The notes beneath the pieces are model-generated. The model was given only the letters and a program-made list of their open reading frames with translations. It ran no database searches and was not told the origin of the DNA. Below, piece after piece: positions 43,546 to 51,962 of a stretch of 64,000 nt of DNA; within the stretch, counting starts at the first letter, position 1; each line of letters begins with the position of its first letter. The position numbers and the translations under genes were made by a program. Where the stretch lies: positions 48,002 through 112,001 of the forward strand of contig CAJPJR010000003.1 of NCBI GenBank assembly GCA_905369775.1. Direction: 5' to 3'. This stretch comes from Prevotellaceae bacterium UBA1746. Its GTDB lineage: Bacteria; Bacteroidota; Bacteroidia; Bacteroidales; Bacteroidaceae.

Positions 43546-43750
43546 ACGGTAGCGCTCCTCCATTTCCTTCCCCAATCGAGGGGAAGCCGCCTTCGGGAGC
43601 TGGGGCGGTGATGAAAAAATGTTTTTGATGAATTGGCGGCATGAGTGCTTGTGCTGTGAAAGCATCCCGGCCTGAGCCTAAACGGTGCAGAACTTGCTAC
43701 TGCTAAGGCACATTTGCGTGACTAAGTGTGCTGTTATCATATTGATTGGG

Positions 43751-43782
43751 CAAAGATATGAAAAATATAGGTATTGTCGCAA
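43751..43782 (-). promoter_or_regulatory. Promoter of the short DUF285 gene
   Basis: TTG (complement of 43780-43782), 21 bp, TATCTTTG (complement of 43751-43758), leaving a leader of about 200 nt, as in the long copy. Confidence 0.65.
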
Positions 43783-43995
43783 TAACAACTCTGAAAAAAG
43801 TTGCGTTAAAAGCATCGTGCAGCACAAAACTTCACACACCACCGAAACGCGCTCAGAAAGCCTTATGAAAAACTCCTCGACAACGTGACCAAACAAGCCG
43901 CCTTTCGTTGAAAACTCCGCTGCTTTTCTGCACTACCTCACTTGGATTCACTCGTCACCGCGACACACGACAAGAACACCCCAAAATGACTTCCC

Positions 43996-44374
43996 CTCAC
44001 GCGCGTACGCGCACGCGCCTATCAGTCAGTTTCTGTTTTTTCCCTTCACCTCTTCACTCTTGGTTCGCAAGTTATTGATTCATAGTGAAATGAGGGTGAA
44101 GGGTTGGGGCGGTGAACCTTCACCCCGGCGTTCACCCGTTGTCGAATGTGATCGCACAAGTTCGGCGCGTGTCGCGGCCCCTGCCGGAGGGCTCACAGTG
44201 CACTGAAAACAAAGCCCCGAACCATCGATGCCGAAGTGAAGGCGACGGTGAAGGGACTGCGAGCAAAGCCTTCACACTTATCGCGTTGTGAGCGTGAGGA
44301 TTACGACATGTGGGTGAAGAGGTGAAGGCAAAAAACGAAAACCGCTTGAAGGGCGCGCACGCGTGCGCGCGTGA
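43996..44374. repeat. TTCACC inverted-repeat element, copy 2
   Basis: The left end runs CTCACGCGCGTACGCGC, then CAG, a T-rich tract and CCTTCACCTCTTCAC (44043-44057). The right end mirrors it with GGGTGAAGAGGTGAAGG (about 44312-44328), CAAAAAACG and GCGCGCACGCGTGCGCGCG. Several inner TTCACC/GGTGAA motifs occur. The inner arms differ from copy 1 but match each other. Confidence 0.75.
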
Positions 44375-44633
44375 GGATGCCGAGACTGCCCGAGGCTGTG
44401 TGCTCGAGAGCCCATGCAAGAGAGCCAAAGCCGTCCGAGAGCGTGAATTTTCGGTATGCGATGGTACAACGGGCGAAAAAAGCCGAGAAATCACGTCGTG
44501 TTCGTGCTTTTCTCTCTACCTTTGCACACGCTCCCCTTTGTCGCATCGCGACAGAGGCTCCTTGGTCTATATTTGGTGCGCGGCCGCCTTCGCAGTCGCC
44601 CCACTCTTTCATTCACTCAACGTTCCACTCGAC

Positions 44634-46289
44634 ATGTGGTTTGTCGACCTCCTTACCCGTCCCTCCGCCATCCAGGCCGTCATCGTCTTGTCGGCCGTCT
44701 GCGCCCTCGGTCTTTCGCTGGCTAAGTTTCGTTTTCGCGGCATCAGCCTCGGCATCACGTTCGTGTTCTTTGCCGGCATTCTGGCCGGTGCCCTCGGGCT
44801 GAAACTCGATCCGCGAATGCTCTCCTATGCCGAGAGCTTCGGACTCATTCTCTTCGTGTATGCCCTCGGTTTGCATGTCGGTCCCGGTTTTGTCACCACG
44901 TTCCGTCACGGTGGCACCATCCTCAATCTGCTGAGCATCGGTGTGGTGCTGATCGGTACGGTGCTGGCCGTGGTGATCGCCCTGGCGGGTTGGATGCCCT
45001 TCACCGATTTGATGGGCGTGCTCTGCGGTGCCACAACCAATACCCCTGCACTGGGTGCGGCACAGCAGACGCTCAAGCAACTCGGCCAACCGTCGGCCGT
45101 TGCCGCCCTGAGCTGTGCGGTGACCTACCCCATCGGCATGATCGGCGTCATCATTGTGCTGGTCATCATGCGCGGTTGGTTGCAGCGTCACGACCACGCC
45201 AAAGAGGACGACAACGACGAAGAAGCCTACATCACCTCCTACTGCGTGCGCAATCCCGCCCTGTTTGGGCACACCATCCACGACATCGTGTCGCATGCCG
45301 AACACACCCGTTTTGTGGTGTCGCGGCTGTGGCGCGAAGGCAAGGTGCTCATGCCCAGCGCTTCGACCGAAGTGCGCGAAGGCGACCGCTTGCTCATCAT
45401 CACGCGCAAGGCGCAGGTACACGCATTGACCAATCTGTTCGGTGAGCACGAAACGAAAAACTGGATGGAGGAAAACATCGACTGGAACGCCATCGATGCG
45501 CATTTCATTTCGCGCCACGTGCTCATCACCCGCCCGGAGATCAACGGCAAGAGTCTGCGCGATCTCAATTTGCGCTACCTCTATGGGGTGACGGTGAGTC
45601 GCATCAAGCGCGACGACCTGCGCCTACTCGCCACCCCCGACCTCATGTTGCGCATGGGCGACCGCGTGACGGTGGTGGGACATGCCGACAGTATCGAACA
45701 AGTGGTGCGGCTGCTCGGCAACGAGGTGCGTTCGCTCGAAGAGCCCAACATGGTCACCATCTTCTTGGGCATCGTGCTCGGTTTGCTGCTCGGAAGCATC
45801 CCCATCAGCGTGGGATTGAACTTCCCCATCAGCCTCGGTTTGGCCGGCGGCCCCATCATCATGGGCATTCTCATCGGCGCCTACGGTCCGCGATTGCACA
45901 TGGTCGCCTACACCACGCAGTCGGCCAACCTCTTGATGCGTTCGCTCGGGCTGTCGATGTACCTGGCTTGTCTGGGGCTGGATGCCGGTGGCGATTTCTT
46001 GGCCACGGTGATGCAGCCGGCTGCGTTGCAATGGATCGGTTTCGCCGCTTTGCTCACCGCAGTTCCGCTGGCCGTGGTGGCCGTGGTGGCCGTGGTGTGG
46101 CGTCGCAAGTCGTTTGCCACGACGGCAGGCATGCTTTGCGGTGCGATGGCCAACCCGATCGCCTTGGGCTATGTGAACGACACGATCGAGGGCGACAAGG
46201 CCTCGTTGGCCTATGCCGCAGTCTACCCGCTCGCCATGTTCCTGCGCGTGATCATCGCGCAAATCATGGTGATGCTCTGGTTCACCTGA
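44634..46289 (+). CDS. AspT/YidE-family putative transporter with two RCK_C domains
   Basis: 551 residues. Two blocks of hydrophobic segments (about 10-170 and 370-550), each with the family pattern seen in GLILFVYALGLHVGPGF and LCGATTNTPALGAA, flank two TrkA-C/RCK_C ligand-binding domains (about 200-275 and 285-365). The family includes the aspartate:alanine antiporter AspT and the uncharacterised YidE/YbjL proteins. The substrate is unknown. The ATG at 44634 begins the first membrane segment; the frame upstream is open but runs through the GC-rich repeat element and looks non-coding. A terminator follows at 46343-46388. Confidence 0.9.
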   Translation: MWFVDLLTRPSAIQAVIVLSAVCALGLSLAKFRFRGISLGITFVFFAGILAGALGLKLDPRMLSYAESFGLILFVYALGLHVGPGFVTTFRHGGTILNLLSIGVVLIGTVLAVVIALAGWMPFTDLMGVLCGATTNTPALGAAQQTLKQLGQPSAVAALSCAVTYPIGMIGVIIVLVIMRGWLQRHDHAKEDDNDEEAYITSYCVRNPALFGHTIHDIVSHAEHTRFVVSRLWREGKVLMPSASTEVREGDRLLIITRKAQVHALTNLFGEHETKNWMEENIDWNAIDAHFISRHVLITRPEINGKSLRDLNLRYLYGVTVSRIKRDDLRLLATPDLMLRMGDRVTVVGHADSIEQVVRLLGNEVRSLEEPNMVTIFLGIVLGLLLGSIPISVGLNFPISLGLAGGPIIMGILIGAYGPRLHMVAYTTQSANLLMRSLGLSMYLACLGLDAGGDFLATVMQPAALQWIGFAALLTAVPLAVVAVVAVVWRRKSFATTAGMLCGAMANPIALGYVNDTIEGDKASLAYAAVYPLAMFLRVIIAQIMVMLWFT

Positions 46290-46342
46290 TGCGGGTGCCG
46301 TCTGCACGCGTTCCCGTGTCCACTTTCTTCCCACTACGCCTT

Positions 46343-46388
46343 CGGCGCGATCCGACTGTTAACCGGATCGCGCCGAAATGCCTTTTTT
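46343..46388 (+). terminator. Terminator of the AspT-type gene
   Basis: CGGCGCGATCCG (46343-46354) pairs with CGGATCGCGCCG (46364-46375), followed by AAATGCC and T6. Confidence 0.85.
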
Positions 46389-46462
46389 ATCTTGCAGAAC
46401 GACAACTTCCAATTCCTCGTGTGTAAAAATGCAAGGTTTGAAAATCCTTTTTTGTTGATTTG

Positions 46463-46494
46463 TTTTGTGTGTAGATGATAAAGTAGTAATTTTG
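46463..46494 (+). promoter_or_regulatory. Promoter before the small membrane-protein gene
   Basis: TTTTG at 46463-46467, a 19-bp spacer and TAATTTTG at 46487-46494. Transcription would start near 46501. Confidence 0.65.
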
Positions 46495-46530
46495 TCGTCA
46501 AATCCTTCGGTTTTTTGCCGTCGGAAAGGT

Positions 46531-46689
46531 ATGAAATCCACACAATTCCTACATATTTCCGCTTCGCTTAGCACCTGTCGTTTCGCGCTGCGGTGGTTGA
46601 GTGCCGCCCCTCCGCATCATTCACATAGACTTCTTTCTCCGTTTCGGGGCGTGCTGTATTGTTGTTCTCTCTGTTTGCCGTTGTCATGA
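46531..46689 (+). CDS. Possible 52-residue leader peptide
   Basis: A short frame begins 30 bp after the predicted transcription start, and its TGA overlaps the next ATG (ATGA at 46686-46689), the layout of translational coupling. The peptide is Ser/Leu/His-rich with no recognised domain, so it may be a regulatory leader or chance. Confidence 0.3.
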   Translation: MKSTQFLHISASLSTCRFALRWLSAAPPHHSHRLLSPFRGVLYCCSLCLPLS

Positions 46690-46877
46690 CGCTCTTCCTT
46701 CTGCTTGCCATTTTGCTCGGTCTCGTCATCCCCTATTTCCAGCGCCGTCGTGCTCGTCTCACTTATAGTGCACACCGGCGCCGACACTATTTGCGCAAGG
46801 CCCGCCACACCGTCTATTGGGGCGTGGGTTGCCTTTGCGTGGCCTTCCTGCTCTGGTTTTTCAAAATCCGTTTGTGA
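46686..46877 (+). CDS. Small membrane protein, hypothetical
   Basis: 63 residues with two hydrophobic segments (about 2-17 and 43-59) separated by a strongly basic loop (YFQRRRARLTYSAHRRRHYLRKAR), which predicts both ends outside and the loop in the cytoplasm. I do not recognise a family. It lies about 190 nt downstream of a good promoter and before the Ca2+-ATPase gene, which has its own -7 element. TTG at 46659 is an alternative start. Confidence 0.5.
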   Translation: MTLFLLLAILLGLVIPYFQRRRARLTYSAHRRRHYLRKARHTVYWGVGCLCVAFLLWFFKIRL

Positions 46878-46962
46878 AGTCGGATCCCCCACCTTAAGTC
46901 GTAAAATCAAATTGTTGTGTTGTTTTTTTCGCATGAGCAGAGTCCGTGTGGTGTTTTAATCT

Positions 46963-46970
46963 TATATTTG
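46963..46970 (+). promoter_or_regulatory. -7 element of the Ca2+-ATPase gene
   Basis: TATATTTG lies 83 bp before the ATG at 47053. No clear -33 TTG is seen at the right spacing. Confidence 0.5.
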
Positions 46971-47052
46971 CACGGATATCCGTGTGTAGCGGAAAAGCAG
47001 CACAACGGCATACCCCTGTCTACTGCGAAATCACAATCTAATCATACCCATC

Positions 47053-49749
47053 ATGTCCAAATCCAAACACTACAACGGGCTTTCTGCGCGCGAAGTGGAG
47101 GAAAGCCGTGCACGTCACGGTGTGAACGTCCTCACTCCCCCGGAGAAAACCCCGCTTTGGAAGCGTTTCCTCGAAAAGTTTGAGGATCCGATCATCATCA
47201 TCCTGCTCATCGCAGGCGTCTTCTCGTTGCTCATCTCGTGCTACGAGTTTTTCGGTCTCGACAAGGAAGCCACGGTCTTTTTCGAACCGATAGGTATCTT
47301 TGTCGCCGTGCTGCTTTCGACGGGACTGGCCTTCTACTTCGAGCTCAAAGCCAATCAGGAATTTGAGATCCTCAACCAGGTGAACGACGAAGAGCCGGTG
47401 CGCGTGATTCGTGAGGGCAACACGGTCGAGGTGCCCAAATGTGACATCGTGGTGGGCGACATCGTGATGATCGGCACGGGCGACGACATCCCGGCCGACG
47501 CTGAGCTGCTCGAATCGGTGCAACTCACGGTCGACGAATCGACCTTGACCGGCGAACCTCTCTGTGCCAAGACCACGGTCGAGGCCGATTTTGACGCCGA
47601 AGCCACTTTCCCCTCCAACCACGTGCTGCGCGGCACGAAGGTGATGGCCGGACACGGCATTTGCCGCGTCTTGGCAGTCGGCGACGCCACCGAAAGCGGC
47701 AAAGTGTTTGAGGCCGCACAAATCGACGACAGTGTGAAAACACCGCTCAACGAGCAACTCGACCGTTTGAGCAACCTGATCACCAACATCAGCTACGTCC
47801 TGGCCGTGCTCATCATTGTGGGCCGCGTGGTCATGTACTTTGTCAGCGGAAGCGAGTCTGTCGGTTTCCAATGGGTGGACTTTGCCTCCTACCTGCTCAG
47901 CACGATCATGATTGCCGTGACGGTGATTGTGGTGGCCGTACCCGAAGGTTTGCCGATGGCCGTGACCCTCAGTTTGGCCTACTCCATGCGCCGCATGTTC
48001 CGCACGGGCAACCTCGTGCGCAAGATGCATGCTTGCGAAACCATGGGCGCCACGACCGTAATTTGCACCGACAAAACCGGAACGCTGACCCAGAACCGCA
48101 TGACGGTGGCCGAAGCGGCCTTCCCCTCGCTGCCCGATCAGCAACTCGGCGCGAACGAAGAGAGCGAACTCATCGCTGAAGGCATCGCGGTGAACAGCAC
48201 GGCGACGCTCGACCTGAGCGATGCGGCACACCCCTCCGTGTTGGGTAATCCCACAGAGGGCGCTTTGCTGCTCTGGCTTCACAGTCAATCGCGCGACTAC
48301 CGCACGTTGCGCGAAGGTTCCAAGACGTTGGTGGAACTTCCCTTTGCCACGGAACGCAAATACATGGCGGCTGTGGTCGAATCGGGTGTGCTCGACGGAC
48401 GTCGCGTGCTCTATGTCAAGGGAGCTCCCGAAATCGTGCGTTCGCTCTGTGCCAAGGCCGTGGGCGACGAATCGATCGAAACGCTTAACGAACGACTCTT
48501 GGGCTATCAGCGACAAGCCATGCGCACGCTCGGCTTCGCCTATCAGGTGCTCGAAGGCGACGAACAAGCGATCGATGACGAGCGCGGTGTGGTGGCCAAT
48601 GATCTCACCTATTTGGGCACAGTGGCCATTTCCGACCCCGTTCGTCCCGATGTGCCCGAGGCCGTGGGCGAATGTCTGTCTGCCGGCATCGATGTGAAGA
48701 TCGTTACCGGCGATACTTCGGCCACTGCCGCGGAAATCGGTCGGCAGATCGGTCTCTGGGGCGAGCATCACGACGACCGGGCCATCATCACCGGACCGGA
48801 ATTCGAGGCGCTCAGCGACGAAGAGGTTTACGATCGCGTGAACGACCTCAAAATCATTGCGCGTGCACGTCCGCTCGACAAGAAACGCCTCGTCGAAACG
48901 CTCCAGAAGCGCGGACAAGTGGTGGCCGTGACGGGCGACGGCACCAACGACGCCCCTGCACTCAAAACGGCACACGTCGGTTTGTCGATGGGCGACGGCA
49001 CCTCGGTGGCGAAAGAAGCCAGCGACATCACGATCACCGACAACTCGTTCTCGAGCATCGGGCGTGCTGTGATGTGGGGCCGCTCGCTCTACCAAAACAT
49101 CCAGCGTTTCATCCTCTTCCAAATGACGGTGAACGTTGCCGCTTGCTTCATTGTATTGGCCGGTGCCTTCATGGGCACAGATTCGCCGCTCACGGTGACG
49201 CAGATGCTTTGGGTGAACCTCATCATGGACACGTTTGCTGCCATGGCGCTGGCTTCGCTGCCGCCTGCTGAGCGGGTGATGCACGACAAGCCCCGCGATC
49301 GCAATGCCTTCATCATCGATGGTGGCATGAAGCGCATGATTCTCGTCACGGGCGGCATCTTCTTCCTCCTGCTCCTTGGTTTCGTCTACGTTTGTGAGCA
49401 CGCCGATGTGACTTCGCTCACCGATCTGTGCAACCTGCAGTTCGGCACGGGAATGGGGCTCTCGGCTTTGGAGAAAAGCTACATCTTCACGTTCTTCGTG
49501 ATGCTCCAATTCTGGAATATGTTCAACGCTCGCGCTTATCTCACGGGACAATCGGCCTTCCACTTCAAGCAGTGCAAGAGCTTTTTGTTCATCTTGCTGG
49601 TGATCTTGGTCGGTCAGATTCTGATTGTCACCCTCGGCGGCCAGATGTTCAACGTGACGCCGTTGTCGCTCCGCGATTGGGCGATCCTCATCGGCAGCAC
49701 CTCTGTGGTGCTCTGGATCGGCGAAGCGATTCGTCTGTTCCGCAAATAA
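47053..49749 (+). CDS. Calcium-translocating P-type ATPase (PMCA/SERCA-like, P2 type)
   Basis: 898 residues, the normal length. An N-terminal cation-ATPase domain precedes the actuator with TGEP (about residue 172) and PEGLPMAV in the fourth membrane helix. The phosphorylated Asp340 lies in DKTGTLTQNR. KGAPEIV is in the nucleotide-binding domain, GDGTNDAPALK in the hinge, and six C-terminal membrane segments contain LWVNLIMDTFAAMALA. The acidic and Asn residues of the last helices fit Ca2+ binding. It exports Ca2+ (or a similar cation) across the inner membrane. Near-identical pieces of a related gene occur at 51441-51836. Confidence 0.95.
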   Translation: MSKSKHYNGLSAREVEESRARHGVNVLTPPEKTPLWKRFLEKFEDPIIIILLIAGVFSLLISCYEFFGLDKEATVFFEPIGIFVAVLLSTGLAFYFELKANQEFEILNQVNDEEPVRVIREGNTVEVPKCDIVVGDIVMIGTGDDIPADAELLESVQLTVDESTLTGEPLCAKTTVEADFDAEATFPSNHVLRGTKVMAGHGICRVLAVGDATESGKVFEAAQIDDSVKTPLNEQLDRLSNLITNISYVLAVLIIVGRVVMYFVSGSESVGFQWVDFASYLLSTIMIAVTVIVVAVPEGLPMAVTLSLAYSMRRMFRTGNLVRKMHACETMGATTVICTDKTGTLTQNRMTVAEAAFPSLPDQQLGANEESELIAEGIAVNSTATLDLSDAAHPSVLGNPTEGALLLWLHSQSRDYRTLREGSKTLVELPFATERKYMAAVVESGVLDGRRVLYVKGAPEIVRSLCAKAVGDESIETLNERLLGYQRQAMRTLGFAYQVLEGDEQAIDDERGVVANDLTYLGTVAISDPVRPDVPEAVGECLSAGIDVKIVTGDTSATAAEIGRQIGLWGEHHDDRAIITGPEFEALSDEEVYDRVNDLKIIARARPLDKKRLVETLQKRGQVVAVTGDGTNDAPALKTAHVGLSMGDGTSVAKEASDITITDNSFSSIGRAVMWGRSLYQNIQRFILFQMTVNVAACFIVLAGAFMGTDSPLTVTQMLWVNLIMDTFAAMALASLPPAERVMHDKPRDRNAFIIDGGMKRMILVTGGIFFLLLLGFVYVCEHADVTSLTDLCNLQFGTGMGLSALEKSYIFTFFVMLQFWNMFNARAYLTGQSAFHFKQCKSFLFILLVILVGQILIVTLGGQMFNVTPLSLRDWAILIGSTSVVLWIGEAIRLFRK

Positions 49750-49793
49750 GTGAAGACTTAGCGAATAGCACTACAAACACAACACAATAGCAA

Positions 49794-49830
49794 AAGGCTG
49801 AAGTCCTAATCAGGACTTCAGCCTTTATTT
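49794..49830 (+). terminator. Terminator of the Ca2+-ATPase gene
   Basis: AGGCTGAAGTCCT and its exact complement around a 4-nt loop, followed by TTATTT. Confidence 0.92.
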
Positions 49831-49862
49831 GGTAGTGAGCCGGCAGTTTCGAAAAAACGTCG

Positions 49863-49870
49863 TATATTTG
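49863..49870 (+). promoter_or_regulatory. -7 element of the DUF389 gene
   Basis: TATATTTG lies about 100 bp before the ATG at 49972. The -33 region (near 49840) is not a clear match. Confidence 0.5.
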
Positions 49871-49971
49871 CAGTTTCGAGTCGGCGCTCAGTAAGCCGAG
49901 CGCAGCATGGAAACCGATCCTGTGAGGTGGTGATCCGTCTGCGGTGAAAACATTACAGAAAATACAACGCT

Positions 49972-51327
49972 ATGAACTCTTCTCAGAACTATGTTTGGCG
50001 AATCGCCAAGCGATTTTTCAACGCCTTGCCCGATAAAACCGACGAAACAGCCATCGTGGAGCAGATCAGCGACGGGGTCACTTTTCGCGGCGCGAACCTT
50101 TGGGTGCTCATCTTTGCTATTTTCATCGCCTGCCTCGGCTTGAACCTCAATTCCACGGCGGTGATCATCGGCGCGATGCTCATTTCGCCCCTCATGGGCC
50201 CGATCATCGGTATGGGGTTGGCCGTGGGACGAGCTGATCTCGAGTTGCTCAAGCGCTCGCTGACCAACTATGGTGTGTCCACGGTGATCAGTGTGCTCAC
50301 CGCCGCGCTCTATTTTCAGCTCACCCCGCTCACCGAGGCGCAATCTGAACTCCTGGCGCGCACCTCTCCCACGCTCTACGATGTGCTGATCGCCCTTTTC
50401 GGCGGCGCGGCGGGCATCTTGGCGCTCTCTACCGGCGGGAAAGGCAACGTCATCCCGGGAGTGGCCATCGCCACCGCCCTCATGCCGCCGCTCTGCACGG
50501 CGGGCTACGGGTTGGCAATGGGCGAATGGTCGTTCTTCTTCGGCGCATGCTACCTCTTTTTCATCAACACCGTCTTCATCGCCCTCGCCACTTACGTGGG
50601 TGTGCGCCTGTTGCAATTTAAGCCCAAGCAGTTTGTGGACAAGGGTCGCTTGGCGGTCGTGAATCGCTACATCGCCGTCATTGTTGTGGTCACGATGCTG
50701 CCGGCGGTCTACATGACGACACAAATCATTCGCCAAAGTGTGTTCGAAAATCACGTGAAACAGTTTGTCAAACAAGAACTGAATCATCCGGGCACGCGCA
50801 TTCTCTCAGAACAGGCCGACCGCGAAACGAAAACCCTCGACGTGGTGGCTCTTGGAGCGGCCCTGCCGAAAGATTTGATCGAAGCGGCGCGTCAGCGCTT
50901 GGCAGATTATCAGTTGGCCGACTACCAACTGAATGTGATTCAAGGCGCACAGTCCGACAGTTTGCTCTTGGCGCGCAACAATGCCGGCACGCAACAAAGT
51001 CTTTCAGGACAGGATCAGCAACATCTGGTCTTGCAAACGGAGCGCGTGGCGCAGCTCGAACGCGAAACCGCCGACTATCGCCGACTCGATGCATTGGCTC
51101 GCGAAATCGGCGGTGAGGTGAAAGCCGTTTGCCCCAAGGTGGAAAGCATCGGTCTGTCGAAAATCACGGAAACACCCGTCGACAGCGGTGCCGTTCGCTC
51201 CTATGTCTTGGCCGTGGCCAACAGTCGTACGCCCCTTCCCGCGACCGACCGCGACCGACTGGCGCAATGGCTCAAAGTGCGTACGCAGGCCGACAGTTTG
51301 CGCTTGGTGACGGCCGAAGTCCGCTGA
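49972..51327 (+). CDS. DUF389 family integral membrane protein
   Basis: 451 residues. The N-terminal membrane domain (about residues 40-250) contains the family pattern GLNLNSTAVIIGAMLISPLMGPIIGMG, then LSTGGKGNVIPGVAIATALMPPLCTAGYG. The C-terminal about 200 residues are soluble and partly coiled-coil-like (QQHLVLQTERVAQLERE). DUF389 proteins have no established function. The gene is monocistronic. Directly after its stop codon begins the chimeric pseudogene. Confidence 0.9.
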   Translation: MNSSQNYVWRIAKRFFNALPDKTDETAIVEQISDGVTFRGANLWVLIFAIFIACLGLNLNSTAVIIGAMLISPLMGPIIGMGLAVGRADLELLKRSLTNYGVSTVISVLTAALYFQLTPLTEAQSELLARTSPTLYDVLIALFGGAAGILALSTGGKGNVIPGVAIATALMPPLCTAGYGLAMGEWSFFFGACYLFFINTVFIALATYVGVRLLQFKPKQFVDKGRLAVVNRYIAVIVVVTMLPAVYMTTQIIRQSVFENHVKQFVKQELNHPGTRILSEQADRETKTLDVVALGAALPKDLIEAARQRLADYQLADYQLNVIQGAQSDSLLLARNNAGTQQSLSGQDQQHLVLQTERVAQLERETADYRRLDALAREIGGEVKAVCPKVESIGLSKITETPVDSGAVRSYVLAVANSRTPLPATDRDRLAQWLKVRTQADSLRLVTAEVR

Positions 51328-51335
51328 TCGGACCT

Positions 51336-51836
51336 TGAACTCTTTGAGCAGCGTCAACGGGTCATCTAGGGTTGGTTTCCAATGAATCCCAACCGCCGCG
51401 ATGAATATCCGGCCGACGCTGTGCCCTTCGGCGGCTATGCTCGACGGACGTCGTGTGCGCTATGTCAAGGGAGCTCCCGAAATCGTGCGTTCGCTCTGTG
51501 CCAAGGCCGTGGGCGACGAATCGGTCGAAACGCTCAACGAACGACTCTTGGGCTATCAGCGACAAGCCATGCGATCGCAATGCCTTCATCATCGATGGTG
51601 GCATGAAGCGCATGATTCTCGTCACGGGCGGCATCTTCTTCCTCCTGCTCCTTGGCTTTGTCTATGTCTGCGAGCATGCCGATGTGACTTCGCTCACCGA
51701 TCTGTGCAACCTGCAGTTCGGCACGGGAATGGGGCTCTCGGCTTTGGAGAAAAGCTACATCTTCACGTCCTTCGTGATGCTCCAATTCTGGAACATGTTC
51801 AATGCCCGCGCTTATCTCACGGGACAATCGGCCTCC
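51336..51836 (+). pseudogene. Chimeric gene remnant: DUF4491 tail plus two Ca2+-ATPase fragments
   Basis: Three pieces are joined. 51336-51440 encodes the DUF4491 signature ELFEQRQRVI, then a TAG stop, then GWFPMNPNRRDEYPADAVPFGGY. 51437-51575 matches the ATPase at about 48391-48525 (DGRRV through YQRQAM). 51570-51836 matches 49294-49557 (DRNAFIIDGG through LTGQSA). The ATPase pieces differ from the local gene mostly at synonymous sites. No frame spans the whole, so no functional protein is expected. Confidence 0.88.
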
Positions 51837-51840
51837 CCAT

Positions 51841-51889
51841 CAACGAAAACTCCCCCTCTTTCGACGGAAAGAGGGGGAGTTTTTCGTTG
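51841..51889. terminator. Bidirectional terminator
   Basis: AACGAAAACTCCCCCTCTTTC and its near-exact complement (ending 51889) form a long hairpin with A- and T-rich outer arms. It serves the minus-strand transglutaminase-like gene and shields it from plus-strand transcripts. Confidence 0.9.
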
Positions 51890-51962
51890 GGTCCACCTTG
51901 TTTTGTGCAAAAAGTGGCAAGGGAGTGAGGAGCGGCGGGAGGCCGCGTTGTAAAGTCGGAGA

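Larger units (their letters stand above)
43546..44633. other. 1.1-kb intergenic region
   Basis: It holds the leader and promoter of the short DUF285 gene (43546-43782) and then the second TTCACC inverted-repeat element (43996-44374). A -7 element TACCTTTG (44517-44524) for the transporter gene follows. No credible gene is seen. Confidence 0.55.

Noticed and set aside
44310..44633. N-terminal extension of the AspT-type transporter
   Set aside because: It overlaps the TTCACC element and a -7 box, and it lacks similarity to the family N-terminus.
47038..49563. An 841-codon minus-strand frame opposite the Ca2+-ATPase
   Set aside because: The translation is His/Arg/Glu-rich and domainless, while the plus strand encodes a complete P-type ATPase.
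50750..50765. A partial parS match (TCACGTGAAACA)
   Set aside because: Only one half of the palindrome is good and it lies inside the DUF389 coding sequence.
51444..51953. An open frame of about 166 codons across the chimeric region
   Set aside because: It joins ATPase fragments by chance in one frame, lacks both the phosphorylation site and the hinge motif, and has no start or promoter of its own.
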